64,000 nt of DNA from Octadecabacter algicola (GCF_021532625.1 NZ_JAKGAR010000003.1:62001-126000); one strand, 5' to 3'; positions 15,547 through 24,471 are shown, counted from the stretch's first letter. Notes: generated by a model not told the origin, from the sequence alone. Made by a program: numbers and translations.

Positions 15547-17891
15547 GGGTCAAAGGCCGCCAAGTCAGAGCGGATCACAGCAGGCAGACGTTTTTGGTGC
15601 CCATCGAGCTTGCCTATCTCAACTTCGGTCCCGGCATCCGCATGTGCCACGTCGATCCGCGCCATGGCAATATTTTTGCCAAGCAAGGGGGATCGGGTCG
15701 CTGAAGTGACTTCGCCAATCTGCGCACGACCAATATGGATGCAATCACCGTGGGCAACGTCAACTTCGCTCCCGATATCGAGACCGACAAGTTTGCGCAT
15801 TGGGTGATCTTTGCGCCGGATCAACGCACCACGGCCGATGAAGTCATCGGGTTTGGATTTCAGTGGCACAGTAAACCCAATGCCTGCTTCGAATGGGTCA
15901 GTCTGATCCGAGAAATCGTAATCCGCGAAAATCAGGCCAGCTTCAGTGCGCACCATGTCCAAAGCCTCGAGCCCCATAGGGCGCAACCCGTAATCTTGTC
16001 CTGCCTCCCAAATGGCGTCAAAGACTTCGGCGCAATGTTTGGGGTGGCACATGACTTCATAGCCCAACTCACCGGTGTAGCCTGTTCGCGAAATGACAAA
16101 CGGCGTACCTGTCTCATCGCGAAGGCGCGCAGGAGTGAAACGGAACCAAGCTAGCTGGTCGAACTCGGGATTATGGGGCGCCGTCCAAATTAGGTCTCGC
16201 AAAAGATCTCGTGACTTCGGCCCTTGCACGGCGACGTTATGCAACTGATCCGTAGAAGAGCGCACCAGCACCTTTAATCCTAGCTTTTCGGCCTGTTCTC
16301 GGATCCATTCGCCGCCATAATCGCTACCGCCAATCCAGCGGAAGTTGTCGCGCCCAAGGCGAAACACCGTGCCGTCATCAATCATGCCGCCATGTTCGTA
16401 ACACATCGCCGTATAGACAACCCCGCCCACGGGAAGCGTTTTCATATTGCGGGTAAAAACATATTGGCAAAGCGCTTCGGCGTCAGGGCCATTGATCTCA
16501 AACTTGCGCAAAGGCGATAAGTCCATAATCACAGCGTCTTGGCGGCAGGCGTGATACTCCGCGATCGGTCCGGCATCAGCAAAGCAATTCGGCAGCCAGT
16601 AGCCGTTGTACTCCACGAAATTACGGGTGTGTTTGGCAAAGCTGTCGTGAAATCCGGTTTGCTTGGTCATCTTGGGCTCCGCATCTGGTGTCGCGCGCAC
16701 AGCAATGGCGCGTTGAAATGTCTCTTTGCCGGAATAGGTCCGCACATGGATATCAGTGGGGTTCCAACCATTGGCGGGTGATGTGTCATCTGGGCAAGCG
16801 CTGGAAACGCAGACGATATCTGTGAGGGCGCGCAACAGCACGTAATCGCCAGGACGCGACCATGGTTCGTCGGAATACATCACGCCGTGATCATCGATCC
16901 CTGTGTTGAAAAAGAAATTGATGGCCATCCAACCAGCCCGCCCACCGATGCCGAATTCGGACAGCGCGCTATTAAAGTTGTCAGAGCAATTGATGTGCCC
17001 GGGATAGCCGATATCATCGTAGTACTTCGCCGAACACGCCAAGGCGAAGGCATCGTGACGACCACAGGTATCCTGCACAACCTCAACCAATGGCACCATG
17101 TCTTGATCGTAATATTTCGCGTGCAAACCCGGCATCGGATATGCATGACCCATCAACGTACGCGTCGTGGTCACGTCCAACGCGTGTTCGATGCCCTTGT
17201 CCAGCTTTCGAGCACTGAAGCATTCAAAGTCCGTGCACTGTCGCCCGTCCACATCCAGTATCTGGATGTAATCGCCCGCTTTCACGAAATAAGCCTCAGC
17301 CGTCTGGGTATGCACTCGAATGTCTTGTAACGGCTCCGCCAGCGGCGTGGGCAATTCGAAGCCGACGTTTTGTTTGATAACAGCACGCTTGATCATCACC
17401 GTCAGGGGAGTTGCCGTGTTCTGCGCTTCAATATCCATAATCCCGCCGGGGGCGACGACGATCACAGTTCCATCGCGCTGGGCAGTGAATACCGCTTCGG
17501 TTTTGGCGGGCGTAGTTGCCTCGAACAGATGAACTGCGCCTGCAACGCTGACGTCGATCTTGCGTGCGTCTAACCCCATGCGCATCCCGCGCAAGGACTG
17601 ATCGTCACTGTTGAGTAGCGCTTGCAATCCTACCGCAGGGCCCTGCCCCGTCGCCCCGATGACACTTGCATCGATCTTGCCCTTTGTGTCGCTGACCAAC
17701 AGTTCACAAGGCTGGCCGCCTTCATCATTGATGATCGTGATCTGATCACCGACAGACACAGCCACAAGCGCCGCACCGCCACCCTCAACCACGTAACGCT
17801 CCGTACCTATAGGCAACGAGAATATACGTGGTTCGTAAATGGTGCTCGGTTTTGGCGGTCCGGCGTTAACCTTGATATATTCGTCCCGCAT
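15522..17891 (-). CDS. tdm: Trimethylamine N-oxide demethylase (DUF1989-GcvT fusion)
   Basis: This is a 789-residue two-domain enzyme. The N-terminal half (about 1-400) is a DUF1989 region, with cysteines near DTCGRHD (276), NCSDN (302) and IVCVSSACPDD (361, 366) that could supply the metal site known in this family. The C-terminal half (about 415-789) is a GcvT-like tetrahydrofolate-binding domain, with DLSPLRKFEINGPDAE, ISRTGYTGELGYEVMC and ALDMVRTEAGLIFADYD. Tdm splits TMAO into dimethylamine and formaldehyde, and the second domain is thought to conjugate formaldehyde to folate. The start at MRDEYIKV was chosen because an upstream in-frame ATG (17954) would add 21 residues that look like AT-rich promoter sequence. 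It converges with purU and diverges from the DMT transporter gene. Confidence 0.92.
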   Translation of the reverse strand: MRDEYIKVNAGPPKPSTIYEPRIFSLPIGTERYVVEGGGAALVAVSVGDQITIINDEGGQPCELLVSDTKGKIDASVIGATGQGPAVGLQALLNSDDQSLRGMRMGLDARKIDVSVAGAVHLFEATTPAKTEAVFTAQRDGTVIVVAPGGIMDIEAQNTATPLTVMIKRAVIKQNVGFELPTPLAEPLQDIRVHTQTAEAYFVKAGDYIQILDVDGRQCTDFECFSARKLDKGIEHALDVTTTRTLMGHAYPMPGLHAKYYDQDMVPLVEVVQDTCGRHDAFALACSAKYYDDIGYPGHINCSDNFNSALSEFGIGGRAGWMAINFFFNTGIDDHGVMYSDEPWSRPGDYVLLRALTDIVCVSSACPDDTSPANGWNPTDIHVRTYSGKETFQRAIAVRATPDAEPKMTKQTGFHDSFAKHTRNFVEYNGYWLPNCFADAGPIAEYHACRQDAVIMDLSPLRKFEINGPDAEALCQYVFTRNMKTLPVGGVVYTAMCYEHGGMIDDGTVFRLGRDNFRWIGGSDYGGEWIREQAEKLGLKVLVRSSTDQLHNVAVQGPKSRDLLRDLIWTAPHNPEFDQLAWFRFTPARLRDETGTPFVISRTGYTGELGYEVMCHPKHCAEVFDAIWEAGQDYGLRPMGLEALDMVRTEAGLIFADYDFSDQTDPFEAGIGFTVPLKSKPDDFIGRGALIRRKDHPMRKLVGLDIGSEVDVAHGDCIHIGRAQIGEVTSATRSPLLGKNIAMARIDVAHADAGTEVEIGKLDGHQKRLPAVIRSDLAAFDPKKERPRS

Positions 17892-17905
17892 GAGCGCCTC
17901 GCGTG

Positions 17906-17954
17906 TTGCATGACTGGAATATTTATTTAACATGAAGAATATATTTGAATGCAA
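17906..17954. promoter_or_regulatory. Inverted repeat upstream of tdm
   Basis: TTGCAT (17906-17911) and ATGCAA (17949-17954) are exact inverted copies flanking an AT-rich core (GAATATTTATTTAACATGAAG and more). This lies 15-63 bases before the chosen tdm start, where a promoter or operator would be expected. The arms are only six bases, so chance is possible. Confidence 0.3.
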
Positions 17955-18052
17955 TACAGCGCAAACCTAAATGTCAGGAAACTCGTGGAAAACCTCACCC
18001 AACTTATGTTTGGCCCTGTCATATCGTGCCACCATCCGAAGGTTAGCTTCTA

Positions 18053-18895
18053 ATGTCCCTCTTTTTTGGGTTGATCGCAGCAGGGTGCTGGGGTCTTCAT
18101 GATTTTTGTGTGCGCTTCATTAGTCAAAACGCCCCCATAAGCGCCTGCCTATTTGCGGTCATGGTATTTGGTCTGTTATTTCAATCCGCGCTTCTCATAA
18201 TGACGGGAAACTATGCCAGCATACCCATAACAAGCGTGGTGCCATTACTACTTGCGGGGGTGTCTTTTGCTGTCGCCAATTGCGGGCTTTATGTTGCGTT
18301 TCAAAGGGGCCCAGTGTGGCTCGCTGCGCCATTGGTTGCGTGTTTCTCAGTCTTCTCGATCGGGATATCAGTGATCGCAGGCGCGCGCGTTTCATTGGGA
18401 CAATGGGGGGCAATCCTTGTGATCCTTACTGGGATCGCGATGGTCGCCGTCCTCGCGGATCGGGAGCACGCGCAAGAGAAAGATAGATTCTGGACTGTAG
18501 TGAGCGCATTGGTTGCGGCGGCGGCCTTTGCAATCACTTTCACGTTCGGTCACGCCGCAGCGGAACTCACCAACGGCTTAGTGACGGCCATGGGAACACG
18601 CGTCATCGCGATTGGCTTGCTAATTTGCGGTATCATCGCATTACGCCTGCCTCTTTGGCCAAAACGTGAAACGCTGAGTATCCTTGCAATTATGGGAGTT
18701 CTTGATGGTGTCGCCATCCTGTCGATCATGGCCGCTGCCGATTACCCTCACCCTGAATACGCAGCTGTCGCAACCGCAATTTATGGTTTACCGACGATCT
18801 GGCTCGCTTCAGTCTTCTTGAAAGAGCGCATAAACATTTATCAGTGGGCCGGCTGCCTGGTGGCATTCTGCGGTATTGGCTATCTGGCACAATGA
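18053..18895 (+). CDS. DMT-superfamily (EamA) transporter
   Basis: This 280-residue protein has ten hydrophobic segments in two repeated halves of five, the EamA pattern. The first half begins LFFGLIAAGCWGLHDFCVRF and the second half begins near WTVVSALVAAAAFAITFTFG. It should be an inner-membrane exporter or exchanger of a small metabolite; the substrate cannot be read from sequence. It is divergent from tdm with a 161-bp spacer, so co-regulation with TMAO breakdown is possible. The downstream neighbour lacI is convergent, which separates it from the sugar locus. The 156 bases between the two stops hold no recognisable terminator. An alternative assignment to amino-acid or nucleotide-sugar export is equally open. 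Confidence 0.8.
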   Translation: MSLFFGLIAAGCWGLHDFCVRFISQNAPISACLFAVMVFGLLFQSALLIMTGNYASIPITSVVPLLLAGVSFAVANCGLYVAFQRGPVWLAAPLVACFSVFSIGISVIAGARVSLGQWGAILVILTGIAMVAVLADREHAQEKDRFWTVVSALVAAAAFAITFTFGHAAAELTNGLVTAMGTRVIAIGLLICGIIALRLPLWPKRETLSILAIMGVLDGVAILSIMAAADYPHPEYAAVATAIYGLPTIWLASVFLKERINIYQWAGCLVAFCGIGYLAQ

Positions 18896-19051
18896 TCGAC
18901 CATTAGACGGTTCAGGCGCTACAACCCTTTCCGGTTACATCTTCTACGGGTCGACCGGGCTAAATCATGGTCGTGCAAGAACTCAGTCCCGGCCGACGCA
19001 TCACTTTTGCCATTCCAGCTTACCCCAAAGTAGACCACGAGATTTCATGCT

Positions 19052-20074
19052 TCATTCGGGCGGTGGCGCGGTGCTTTCTCGAACCACGAGGGATACCGGC
19101 AAGACAGCTGCGTGTTCGGCAGGTTCTTCGTTGGGTGTTAATATCCTTGTCATAAGAATTTCCGCAGCGGTTTGGCCAATCATCAACCGGTCTTGTCTGA
19201 TGGTTGTTAGAGGTGGGATGAACTGTTCTGCCAATTCAATATCGTCAAACCCCATGACCGAAACATCTTGCGGCACTTTAATTCCATGGCGCGATAGTTC
19301 CGCGATGAAACCCATCGCCAATTGGTCGGAGGCGCAAAACACAGCGGTAGGACGATCTTCTAATGCGATCCAAGTCTGCGCCGCCTTACACCCCGCCGCG
19401 AGCGAGAAGTCACCGGCGATGACCCACTCTGGCTTTAGCTCAAGGTTGAGGCGCGCCATTTCGGCGACAAGTGCATCCTTACGGGTGTGCATTAGAACGT
19501 TACCCTCAGGGCCCGTCACATGGCCAATCTTGGAATGACCCAGATCATGTAAGTGATTCACGGCTGCGCGTGTTCCATGGCGGTTTTCGCACCGAACAGA
19601 CGGGAAATCGGCACCTTCAACCCATTCACAGGCGAACAGGATGCGTTTGGCTTGCGGTGCATTCTCAAGCTTCTCCACCACTTCTGCGTCCAGCCCGCCA
19701 TCAAGAATAATCATGCCGTCGGCGCGGGCATCTTCGAGATAATCGACGAGCCGCTCTCCGCTATCGTGCACTTGTTCGGTGCTAGCAATCAGCATGGAAT
19801 ATCCCAGTCGCGAAAGGTTGCGAGAAATGCCTTCCAGGATCGTCGAAAAGAACGGGTTGGCCAAATCGGGAAGCAGCACCAACACCGAATGCGCCCGCTG
19901 CGTGCGAAGGTTTCGCGCGGCCCGATTGATACGATATCCGGTGGCCTTCACAGCCTCAGACACCCGCCGTCTAGTCGATTCGGATACAACATCAGGGTTC
20001 GACAACGTCCGGGACACCGTCGCGGTCGAAACTCTTGCAACTCGGGCAACGTCTTGAAGTGTCGAAGTTTTCAC
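19052..20074 (-). CDS. LacI-family transcriptional repressor
   Basis: This 340-residue protein has an N-terminal LacI helix-turn-helix and hinge (STLQDVARVARVSTATVSRT followed by LSNPDVVSESTRRRVSEAV) and a periplasmic-binding-like sensor domain (SVLVLLPDLANPFFSTILEG; VMGFDDIELAEQFIPPLTTI). The GTG start at 20074 puts the HTH at its usual position, four residues from the start. A longer ATG frame (to 20203) would add about 43 residues and run through both operators, so it is rejected. The regulator is divergent from the sugar ABC operon, and two copies of one palindrome lie in the spacer. It therefore most likely represses that operon and itself and is released by the imported sugar or a product of it. 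Confidence 0.92.
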   Translation of the reverse strand: MKTSTLQDVARVARVSTATVSRTLSNPDVVSESTRRRVSEAVKATGYRINRAARNLRTQRAHSVLVLLPDLANPFFSTILEGISRNLSRLGYSMLIASTEQVHDSGERLVDYLEDARADGMIILDGGLDAEVVEKLENAPQAKRILFACEWVEGADFPSVRCENRHGTRAAVNHLHDLGHSKIGHVTGPEGNVLMHTRKDALVAEMARLNLELKPEWVIAGDFSLAAGCKAAQTWIALEDRPTAVFCASDQLAMGFIAELSRHGIKVPQDVSVMGFDDIELAEQFIPPLTTIRQDRLMIGQTAAEILMTRILTPNEEPAEHAAVLPVSLVVRESTAPPPE

Positions 20075-20105
20075 AACTTTAAGGTCCTGCAATTTCTGCC
20101 TTTCG

Positions 20106-20119
20106 TGCAATCGATTACA
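20106..20119. promoter_or_regulatory. LacI-family operator, copy 1
   Basis: TGCAATCGATTACA is a near-palindromic 14-mer with central ATCGAT, as is typical of LacI-family operators. It lies upstream of the -35 element of the sugar operon and just before lacI itself, so it could block lacI transcription. It is the exact reverse complement of copy 2. Confidence 0.75.
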
Positions 20120-20126
20120 TATTTTC

Positions 20127-20156
20127 TTGACACAAACATCAACAGCGGATGAAAAT
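20127..20156 (+). promoter_or_regulatory. Promoter of the sugar ABC operon
   Basis: TTGACA (20127-20132) is a perfect -35 box. With an 18-base spacer, GAAAAT (20151-20156) serves as -10. Operator copy 1 ends eight bases before the -35 box and operator copy 2 begins at the last base of the -10 box, so a bound repressor would cover both ends of this promoter. Confidence 0.55.
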
Positions 20157-20169
20157 GTAATCGATTGCA
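20156..20169. promoter_or_regulatory. LacI-family operator, copy 2
   Basis: TGTAATCGATTGCA is the exact inverted copy of operator 1, with centres 50 bases apart. It overlaps the -10 end and the likely transcription start of the sugar operon, a classical repression position. Confidence 0.75.
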
Positions 20170-20235
20170 GAGTGAGGAGGTCACAACGCGGTCTAAAAAT
20201 CATTGGCGGGCAACCGCATTTTCTGGGAGGAAAAA

Positions 20236-21477
20236 ATGTCTAAAATTCTTAAGTCGGCTCTGCTGGGAACAGCACTTACCGCAGCAACAGCTACGTCTGT
20301 ATTGGCCGAAGGCGTTGAATTGGAAGTCACTCACTGGTGGACATCTGGCGGCGAAGCCGCAGCGGTCTCCAAATTCGCCGAAGCATGGAATGCGACGGGC
20401 AACACATGGATCGACGGCGCGATCGCCGGTTCTGGCGGCACGGCGCGCCCAATCATTATTTCCCGTATTCTCGGCGGTGACCCGATGGCAGCGACGCAGC
20501 TGAACCACGGCCGTCAAGCTGAAGAACTGATCGAAGCAGGTCTGCTTCTTGATCTCACAGACGTTGCTGAAGCCGGCGGTTGGGCTGACATCGTGAACCC
20601 GTCTTCCTTGTTGGACGCATGTACGCTGGACGGCAAAATCTACTGTGTTCCAGTGAACATCCACTCCGCGCAGTGGATTTGGTTGTCCCACGCAGCATAT
20701 GAAAACGCTGGTCTTGATGTGCCTACTGATTGGCACGAATTCGTGGCGTCCGCGCCTGCCCTAGAAGAAGCCGGTACTTTGCCTCTCGCCATGGGTCAGC
20801 AAGGTTGGCAGCAAAATATCGCATTCGGTGCGATCACGCTTGCGGTTGCAGGTCAGGATGCATGGGACGAGGTGAACATCAACAAAAACGCTGATGCGGC
20901 ACGCGGCCCTGAATACACAGCAGCGTTCGAAGCGGTTGCAGCAGCACGCGCTTTTGCGGCTGACTCCAATGTTCAAGATTGGAACCTTGCTACAAACATG
21001 GTCATCACCGGTGCTGCTGGTGCGCAGATCATGGGTGACTGGGCGCAAGGCGAGTTCGCCGTTGCTGAACAGGTTGAAGGCGAAGACTATTCCTGTCTTC
21101 CTGGGCTTGGATTGAACCCCGTTATCGATACGGGTGGTGATGCTTTCTACTTCCCAGTGAACGACGATCCTGAAATCACAGCAGCACAAAAAGAACTTGC
21201 CGCATTGTTGATCTCCCCAGAGGCGCAAGTTGCTTTCAACCTTGCTAAGGGGTCGTTGCCTGTGCGCGGTGACATCGACCTGTCTGCTGCGAACGGTTGC
21301 ATGCAGAAGGGCCTCGAAATCCTTGCAAATGGTGGCGTACTGCCATCTGGCGATATTTCCTTCTCTCAGGATACTACGCTTCAGATCGAAGATTTGATGG
21401 CACAGTTCTGGTCTAGTGATATGTCTGCTGCGGATGCGCAAGCAGCATACGCGCAACTGATCGAAGACGCAGACTAA
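20236..21477 (+). CDS. Sugar ABC transporter substrate-binding protein (glucose/mannose type)
   Basis: This 413-residue periplasmic binding protein has a signal peptide (MSKILKSALLGTALTAATAT, cleavage near VLAEG). The mature start VELEVTHWWTSGGEAAAV is characteristic of the glucose/mannose-binding GtsA-like branch of CUT1 transporters. Four cysteines in the mature protein (for example DACTLDGKIYC and ANGCMQKG) could form disulfides. The start is fixed by GGGAGGAAAAA and the signal peptide; an in-frame upstream start at 20203 has neither. It is the first gene of an eight-gene operon under LacI control. A stem-loop follows the gene, probably keeping its message in excess over the permeases. Actual ligand may be a glucose derivative such as an anhydro or glycosidic sugar, given the downstream enzymes. 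Confidence 0.9.
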   Translation: MSKILKSALLGTALTAATATSVLAEGVELEVTHWWTSGGEAAAVSKFAEAWNATGNTWIDGAIAGSGGTARPIIISRILGGDPMAATQLNHGRQAEELIEAGLLLDLTDVAEAGGWADIVNPSSLLDACTLDGKIYCVPVNIHSAQWIWLSHAAYENAGLDVPTDWHEFVASAPALEEAGTLPLAMGQQGWQQNIAFGAITLAVAGQDAWDEVNINKNADAARGPEYTAAFEAVAAARAFAADSNVQDWNLATNMVITGAAGAQIMGDWAQGEFAVAEQVEGEDYSCLPGLGLNPVIDTGGDAFYFPVNDDPEITAAQKELAALLISPEAQVAFNLAKGSLPVRGDIDLSAANGCMQKGLEILANGGVLPSGDISFSQDTTLQIEDLMAQFWSSDMSAADAQAAYAQLIEDAD

Positions 21478-21492
21478 GCGATCCGATGATCC

Positions 21493-21517
21493 GGTCCGGC
21501 GGCTTAGCTGCCGGACC
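21493..21517 (+). terminator. Intercistronic stem-loop after the sugar-binding-protein gene
   Basis: GGTCCGGC and GCCGGACC form an eight-base GC-rich stem, extendable inward by GGC/GCT partial pairs. No T-tract follows. It sits between the binding-protein and permease genes, a usual place for hairpins that protect upstream mRNA. Confidence 0.6.
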
Positions 21518-21553
21518 ACATCCACCCACATTTATTGATTTGGAGCCGACACG

Positions 21554-22471
21554 ATGACCGTGGCCTCGGACCCCCCTACCCATAGCCAAAAACGCCCCCG
21601 CCGATTGTTCAAGAACTGGATGGCAAAGCTGGCGTCCCTGCCGATGATCCTAACTGCGCTCGTCGTCTTTGTGGGCGGGACCGCTTGGACCGTCACGTAT
21701 TCTTTTACCGGCTCTCGAATGTTGCCGAAAACAAACTGGGTCGGCTTTGATCAGTACGAACGCCTTTGGAGCACGGACCGCTGGATCATTTCGATCAAAA
21801 ACCTCGCCATTTACGGTGGCTGCTCCATGATCCTAACTCTGCTGATCGGCTTCACCCTCGCGGCGTGCCTTGATCGTAAAATCCGGTTCGAAAGCGCCTT
21901 TCGCTCAATTTTCCTATACCCTTTCGCCCTGTCTTTCGTGGTCACAGGCCTAGCGTGGCAGTGGATCTTAAACCCAGATTTCGGCTTGCAAAGCGTCGTG
22001 CGAGACTGGGGTTGGACGTCGTTCAACTTTGACCCACTTAACAACCCTGACATCGTGATCTTTGGCCTCCTCATTGCCGGTATCTGGCAGGGGTCAGGTT
22101 TGATCATGTGCATCATGCTCGCTGGCTTGCGCGGCATCGATGAAGATATTTGGAAAGCCACTAAGGTCGACGGGATCAGCACGATCAAGACCTATGTTGT
22201 AGTAATCATCCCGATGATGCGGCCTGTGTTCATCACGGCGCTCGTCCTTATCGCGTCAGGCATCATCAAACTCTACGATCTGGTCGTAGCCCAAACCGGA
22301 GGCGGCCCTGGCTTGTCCTCAGAAGTCCCAGCGAAATACGTCATCGAATACATGTTCCGCGCTCAGAACTTGGGGCAAGGCTTTGCCGCTTCAACAATGA
22401 TGTTGTGCTCCGTTGTGATCATCCTGATCCCTTGGGCCTACCTCGAATTCGGAGGCCGGAAACGTGGCTGA
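21554..22471 (+). CDS. Sugar ABC transporter permease (MalF type)
   Basis: This 305-residue inner-membrane protein has six predicted transmembrane segments, starting near residue 30 (LPMILTALVVFVGGTAWTV). The EAA-like coupling loop is at GLRGIDEDIWKATKVDGIST, the contact point for the ATPase. It pairs with the next permease to form the membrane channel of the CUT1 importer. The N-terminus is short, without the large periplasmic loop of E. coli MalF. The start ATG has a ribosome site (TTGGAGCCGAC). The last eight bases overlap the start of the second permease gene, so the two are coupled. The operon position after the binding protein supports the call. Confidence 0.9.
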   Translation: MTVASDPPTHSQKRPRRLFKNWMAKLASLPMILTALVVFVGGTAWTVTYSFTGSRMLPKTNWVGFDQYERLWSTDRWIISIKNLAIYGGCSMILTLLIGFTLAACLDRKIRFESAFRSIFLYPFALSFVVTGLAWQWILNPDFGLQSVVRDWGWTSFNFDPLNNPDIVIFGLLIAGIWQGSGLIMCIMLAGLRGIDEDIWKATKVDGISTIKTYVVVIIPMMRPVFITALVLIASGIIKLYDLVVAQTGGGPGLSSEVPAKYVIEYMFRAQNLGQGFAASTMMLCSVVIILIPWAYLEFGGRKRG

Positions 22472-23369
22472 TATGACAACAAACACCGCCGCCGACCCGC
22501 GCGGACCAAAGCCAAAAAGAACCTTTTCCCGCGCCAATATATTTCTCTATGGCACGCTTATTGTGGTCTCCATGTACTACCTGTTGCCGCTCTATGTCAT
22601 GATCGTCACGTCCCTCAAGGGAATGCCGGAAATCCGCATGGGCAACGTATTCGGTCCTCCCGTGGAAGTTACGTTTGAGCCATGGGTGAAGGCATGGTCG
22701 GAGGCCTGCACTGGCATTAATTGTGATGGCTTGTCCCGTGGTTTTGGAAACTCGGTACGTATCCTGATCCCATCGATTGTCTTGTCCATCGCCATCGCAT
22801 CCATCAACGGTTACGCGCTAAGCAACTGGAAGTTCAAAGGCTCTGAAACTTTCTTTACGATCCTGATCATTGGCGCGTTCATTCCTTACCAGACCATGCT
22901 TTATCCCATCGTCATCATGCTCCGCGAAATCGGGCTGATGGGGTCAATTTGGGGATTGGTCCTTGTGCACACGGTATTCGGTATGCCGATCCTAACGCTG
23001 CTATTTCGCAATTACTTCGCGGCCATCCCTGAAGAGCTGTTCAAGGCCGCCCGCGTGGATGGTGCAGGCTTCTGGCAGATCTATTTCCAGATCATGGTGC
23101 CAATGGCGTTGCCGATCTTTGTCGTGGCGATCATCCTACAAGTCACCGGTATCTGGAACGATTTTCTGTTCGGCGTGATTTACACCAAACCAGCAACCTA
23201 TCCGATGACGGTCCAGCTAAATAACATCGTGAACTCGGTGCAAGGCGTCAAAGAATACAACGTCAATATGGCCGCGACCCTTCTCACGGGTCTGGTTCCT
23301 CTCGTCATCTATTTTGCCTCTGGCAAACTCTTTGTTCGCGGCATCGCCGCTGGCGCAGTCAAAGGCTGA
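22464..23369 (+). CDS. Sugar ABC transporter permease (MalG type)
   Basis: This 301-residue protein has six transmembrane segments, beginning with IFLYGTLIVVSMYYLLPLYV. The EAA coupling motif appears as AAIPEELFKAARVDGAGFWQ. A periplasmic loop after the first helix contains two cysteines (ACTGINCDG) that may form a disulfide; this loop is seen in glucose-type GtsC permeases. The gene starts inside the end of the first permease gene and is followed five bases later by the ATPase, so the whole transporter is made from one message. The substrate is inferred only from the binding protein and the catabolic genes downstream. Confidence 0.9.
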   Translation: MADMTTNTAADPRGPKPKRTFSRANIFLYGTLIVVSMYYLLPLYVMIVTSLKGMPEIRMGNVFGPPVEVTFEPWVKAWSEACTGINCDGLSRGFGNSVRILIPSIVLSIAIASINGYALSNWKFKGSETFFTILIIGAFIPYQTMLYPIVIMLREIGLMGSIWGLVLVHTVFGMPILTLLFRNYFAAIPEELFKAARVDGAGFWQIYFQIMVPMALPIFVVAIILQVTGIWNDFLFGVIYTKPATYPMTVQLNNIVNSVQGVKEYNVNMAATLLTGLVPLVIYFASGKLFVRGIAAGAVKG

Positions 23370-23374
23370 TCATC

Positions 23375-24454
23375 ATGGCAAACTCTGTAGAAATCAAAAA
23401 TCTGGACCTGAACTTCGGGGCCTTCAAAGTTCTCAAACAGCTCAACCTCGATATCGCCGAAGGCGAATTTCTCGTATTGCTCGGTTCGTCTGGATGCGGA
23501 AAATCCACGTTGTTGAATTGCATCGCAGGACTTTTGGACGTGTCTGACGGTCAGATATTTATCAAAGGCGAGAATGTCACTTGGGTCGAACCGTCCGAAC
23601 GCGGTATTGGCATGGTGTTCCAATCCTACGCGCTGTACCCGCAGATGACCGTACGAGGAAACCTGTCGTTCGGGCTCAAAAATGCGAAAGTGCCCAAGGC
23701 CGAGATCGCGAAACGTGTCGATCAGGCCGCCAAGGTTCTCCAAATCGAAGCCCTGCTAGATCGCAAACCTGGCGCGCTATCGGGTGGGCAACGCCAACGG
23801 GTTGCGATTGGCCGTGCCTTGGTGCGTGACGTAGATGTCTTCTTGTTTGATGAACCTCTTTCCAACCTCGACGCCAAACTGCGAACCGATTTGCGGGTTG
23901 AATTAAAACGCCTGCACCAACAGCTCAAGAACACCATGATCTACGTGACACACGATCAGGTCGAAGCGATGACGCTCGCCGATCGGATTTCAATCATGAA
24001 GAACGGTGTGATCGAACAACTTGATACGCCCGAAGTGATCTACGCAAAACCTTGCAACAAGTATGTCGCAGACTTCATCGGCTCCCCAGCCATGAACCTG
24101 TTTACCGGCCAGCTGGAAGGTACGACCTTCACCGCAGAGGGTTTCAGCATCGACGTGGGCGGTTATGAATTCGCGACGGAAACGCATAGCGACACCACAG
24201 CGTGGCTCGGCATTCGCCCCGAACATATCCTGACTGGCGACGCGGCACATACCGCAACCTACACTGGTACCGCTGAAATCGATATCGTCGAGCCGATGGG
24301 GTCTGACACGTTGGTCTGGGTCAATTTCGCTGGCCAATCTGTACGTGTGCGGACTGACGGCCAATCGGGCTTGAAATCTGGCGATGCACTAACAATCGGG
24401 TTCGATGCGGCACGGCTGCATCTGTTCGACATGACAACTGAGATCCGTCTCTAA
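23375..24454 (+). CDS. Sugar ABC transporter ATP-binding protein (UgpC/MalK type)
   Basis: This 359-residue ATPase has a Walker A GSSGCGKST near residue 38, Q-loop VFQSYALYPQMTV, signature LSGGQRQRVAIGRALV, Walker B VFLFDEPLSNLDAKLR and H-loop THDQVEAM. The last 120 or so residues are the OB-fold/TOBE regulatory region of MalK-like proteins (LGIRPEHI). It energises the CUT1 importer on the cytoplasmic side. The length and C-terminal domain fit the multi-purpose ATPase group, which can serve several importers; here it is locked into one operon. It starts five bases after the permease stop. No sign of truncation or a missing key residue. Confidence 0.93.
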   Translation: MANSVEIKNLDLNFGAFKVLKQLNLDIAEGEFLVLLGSSGCGKSTLLNCIAGLLDVSDGQIFIKGENVTWVEPSERGIGMVFQSYALYPQMTVRGNLSFGLKNAKVPKAEIAKRVDQAAKVLQIEALLDRKPGALSGGQRQRVAIGRALVRDVDVFLFDEPLSNLDAKLRTDLRVELKRLHQQLKNTMIYVTHDQVEAMTLADRISIMKNGVIEQLDTPEVIYAKPCNKYVADFIGSPAMNLFTGQLEGTTFTAEGFSIDVGGYEFATETHSDTTAWLGIRPEHILTGDAAHTATYTGTAEIDIVEPMGSDTLVWVNFAGQSVRVRTDGQSGLKSGDALTIGFDAARLHLFDMTTEIRL

Positions 24455-24471
24455 TTTTCGAAAGAAGACAC

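Noticed and set aside
17892-17954. Longer tdm start at 17954
   Set aside because: The 21 extra residues are translated from AT-rich promoter-like DNA containing an inverted repeat, and the family N-terminus aligns better with the start at 17891.
20075-20203. Longer lacI start at 20203
   Set aside because: It would run across both operators and the sugar-operon promoter and add 43 residues before the HTH, unlike other LacI proteins.
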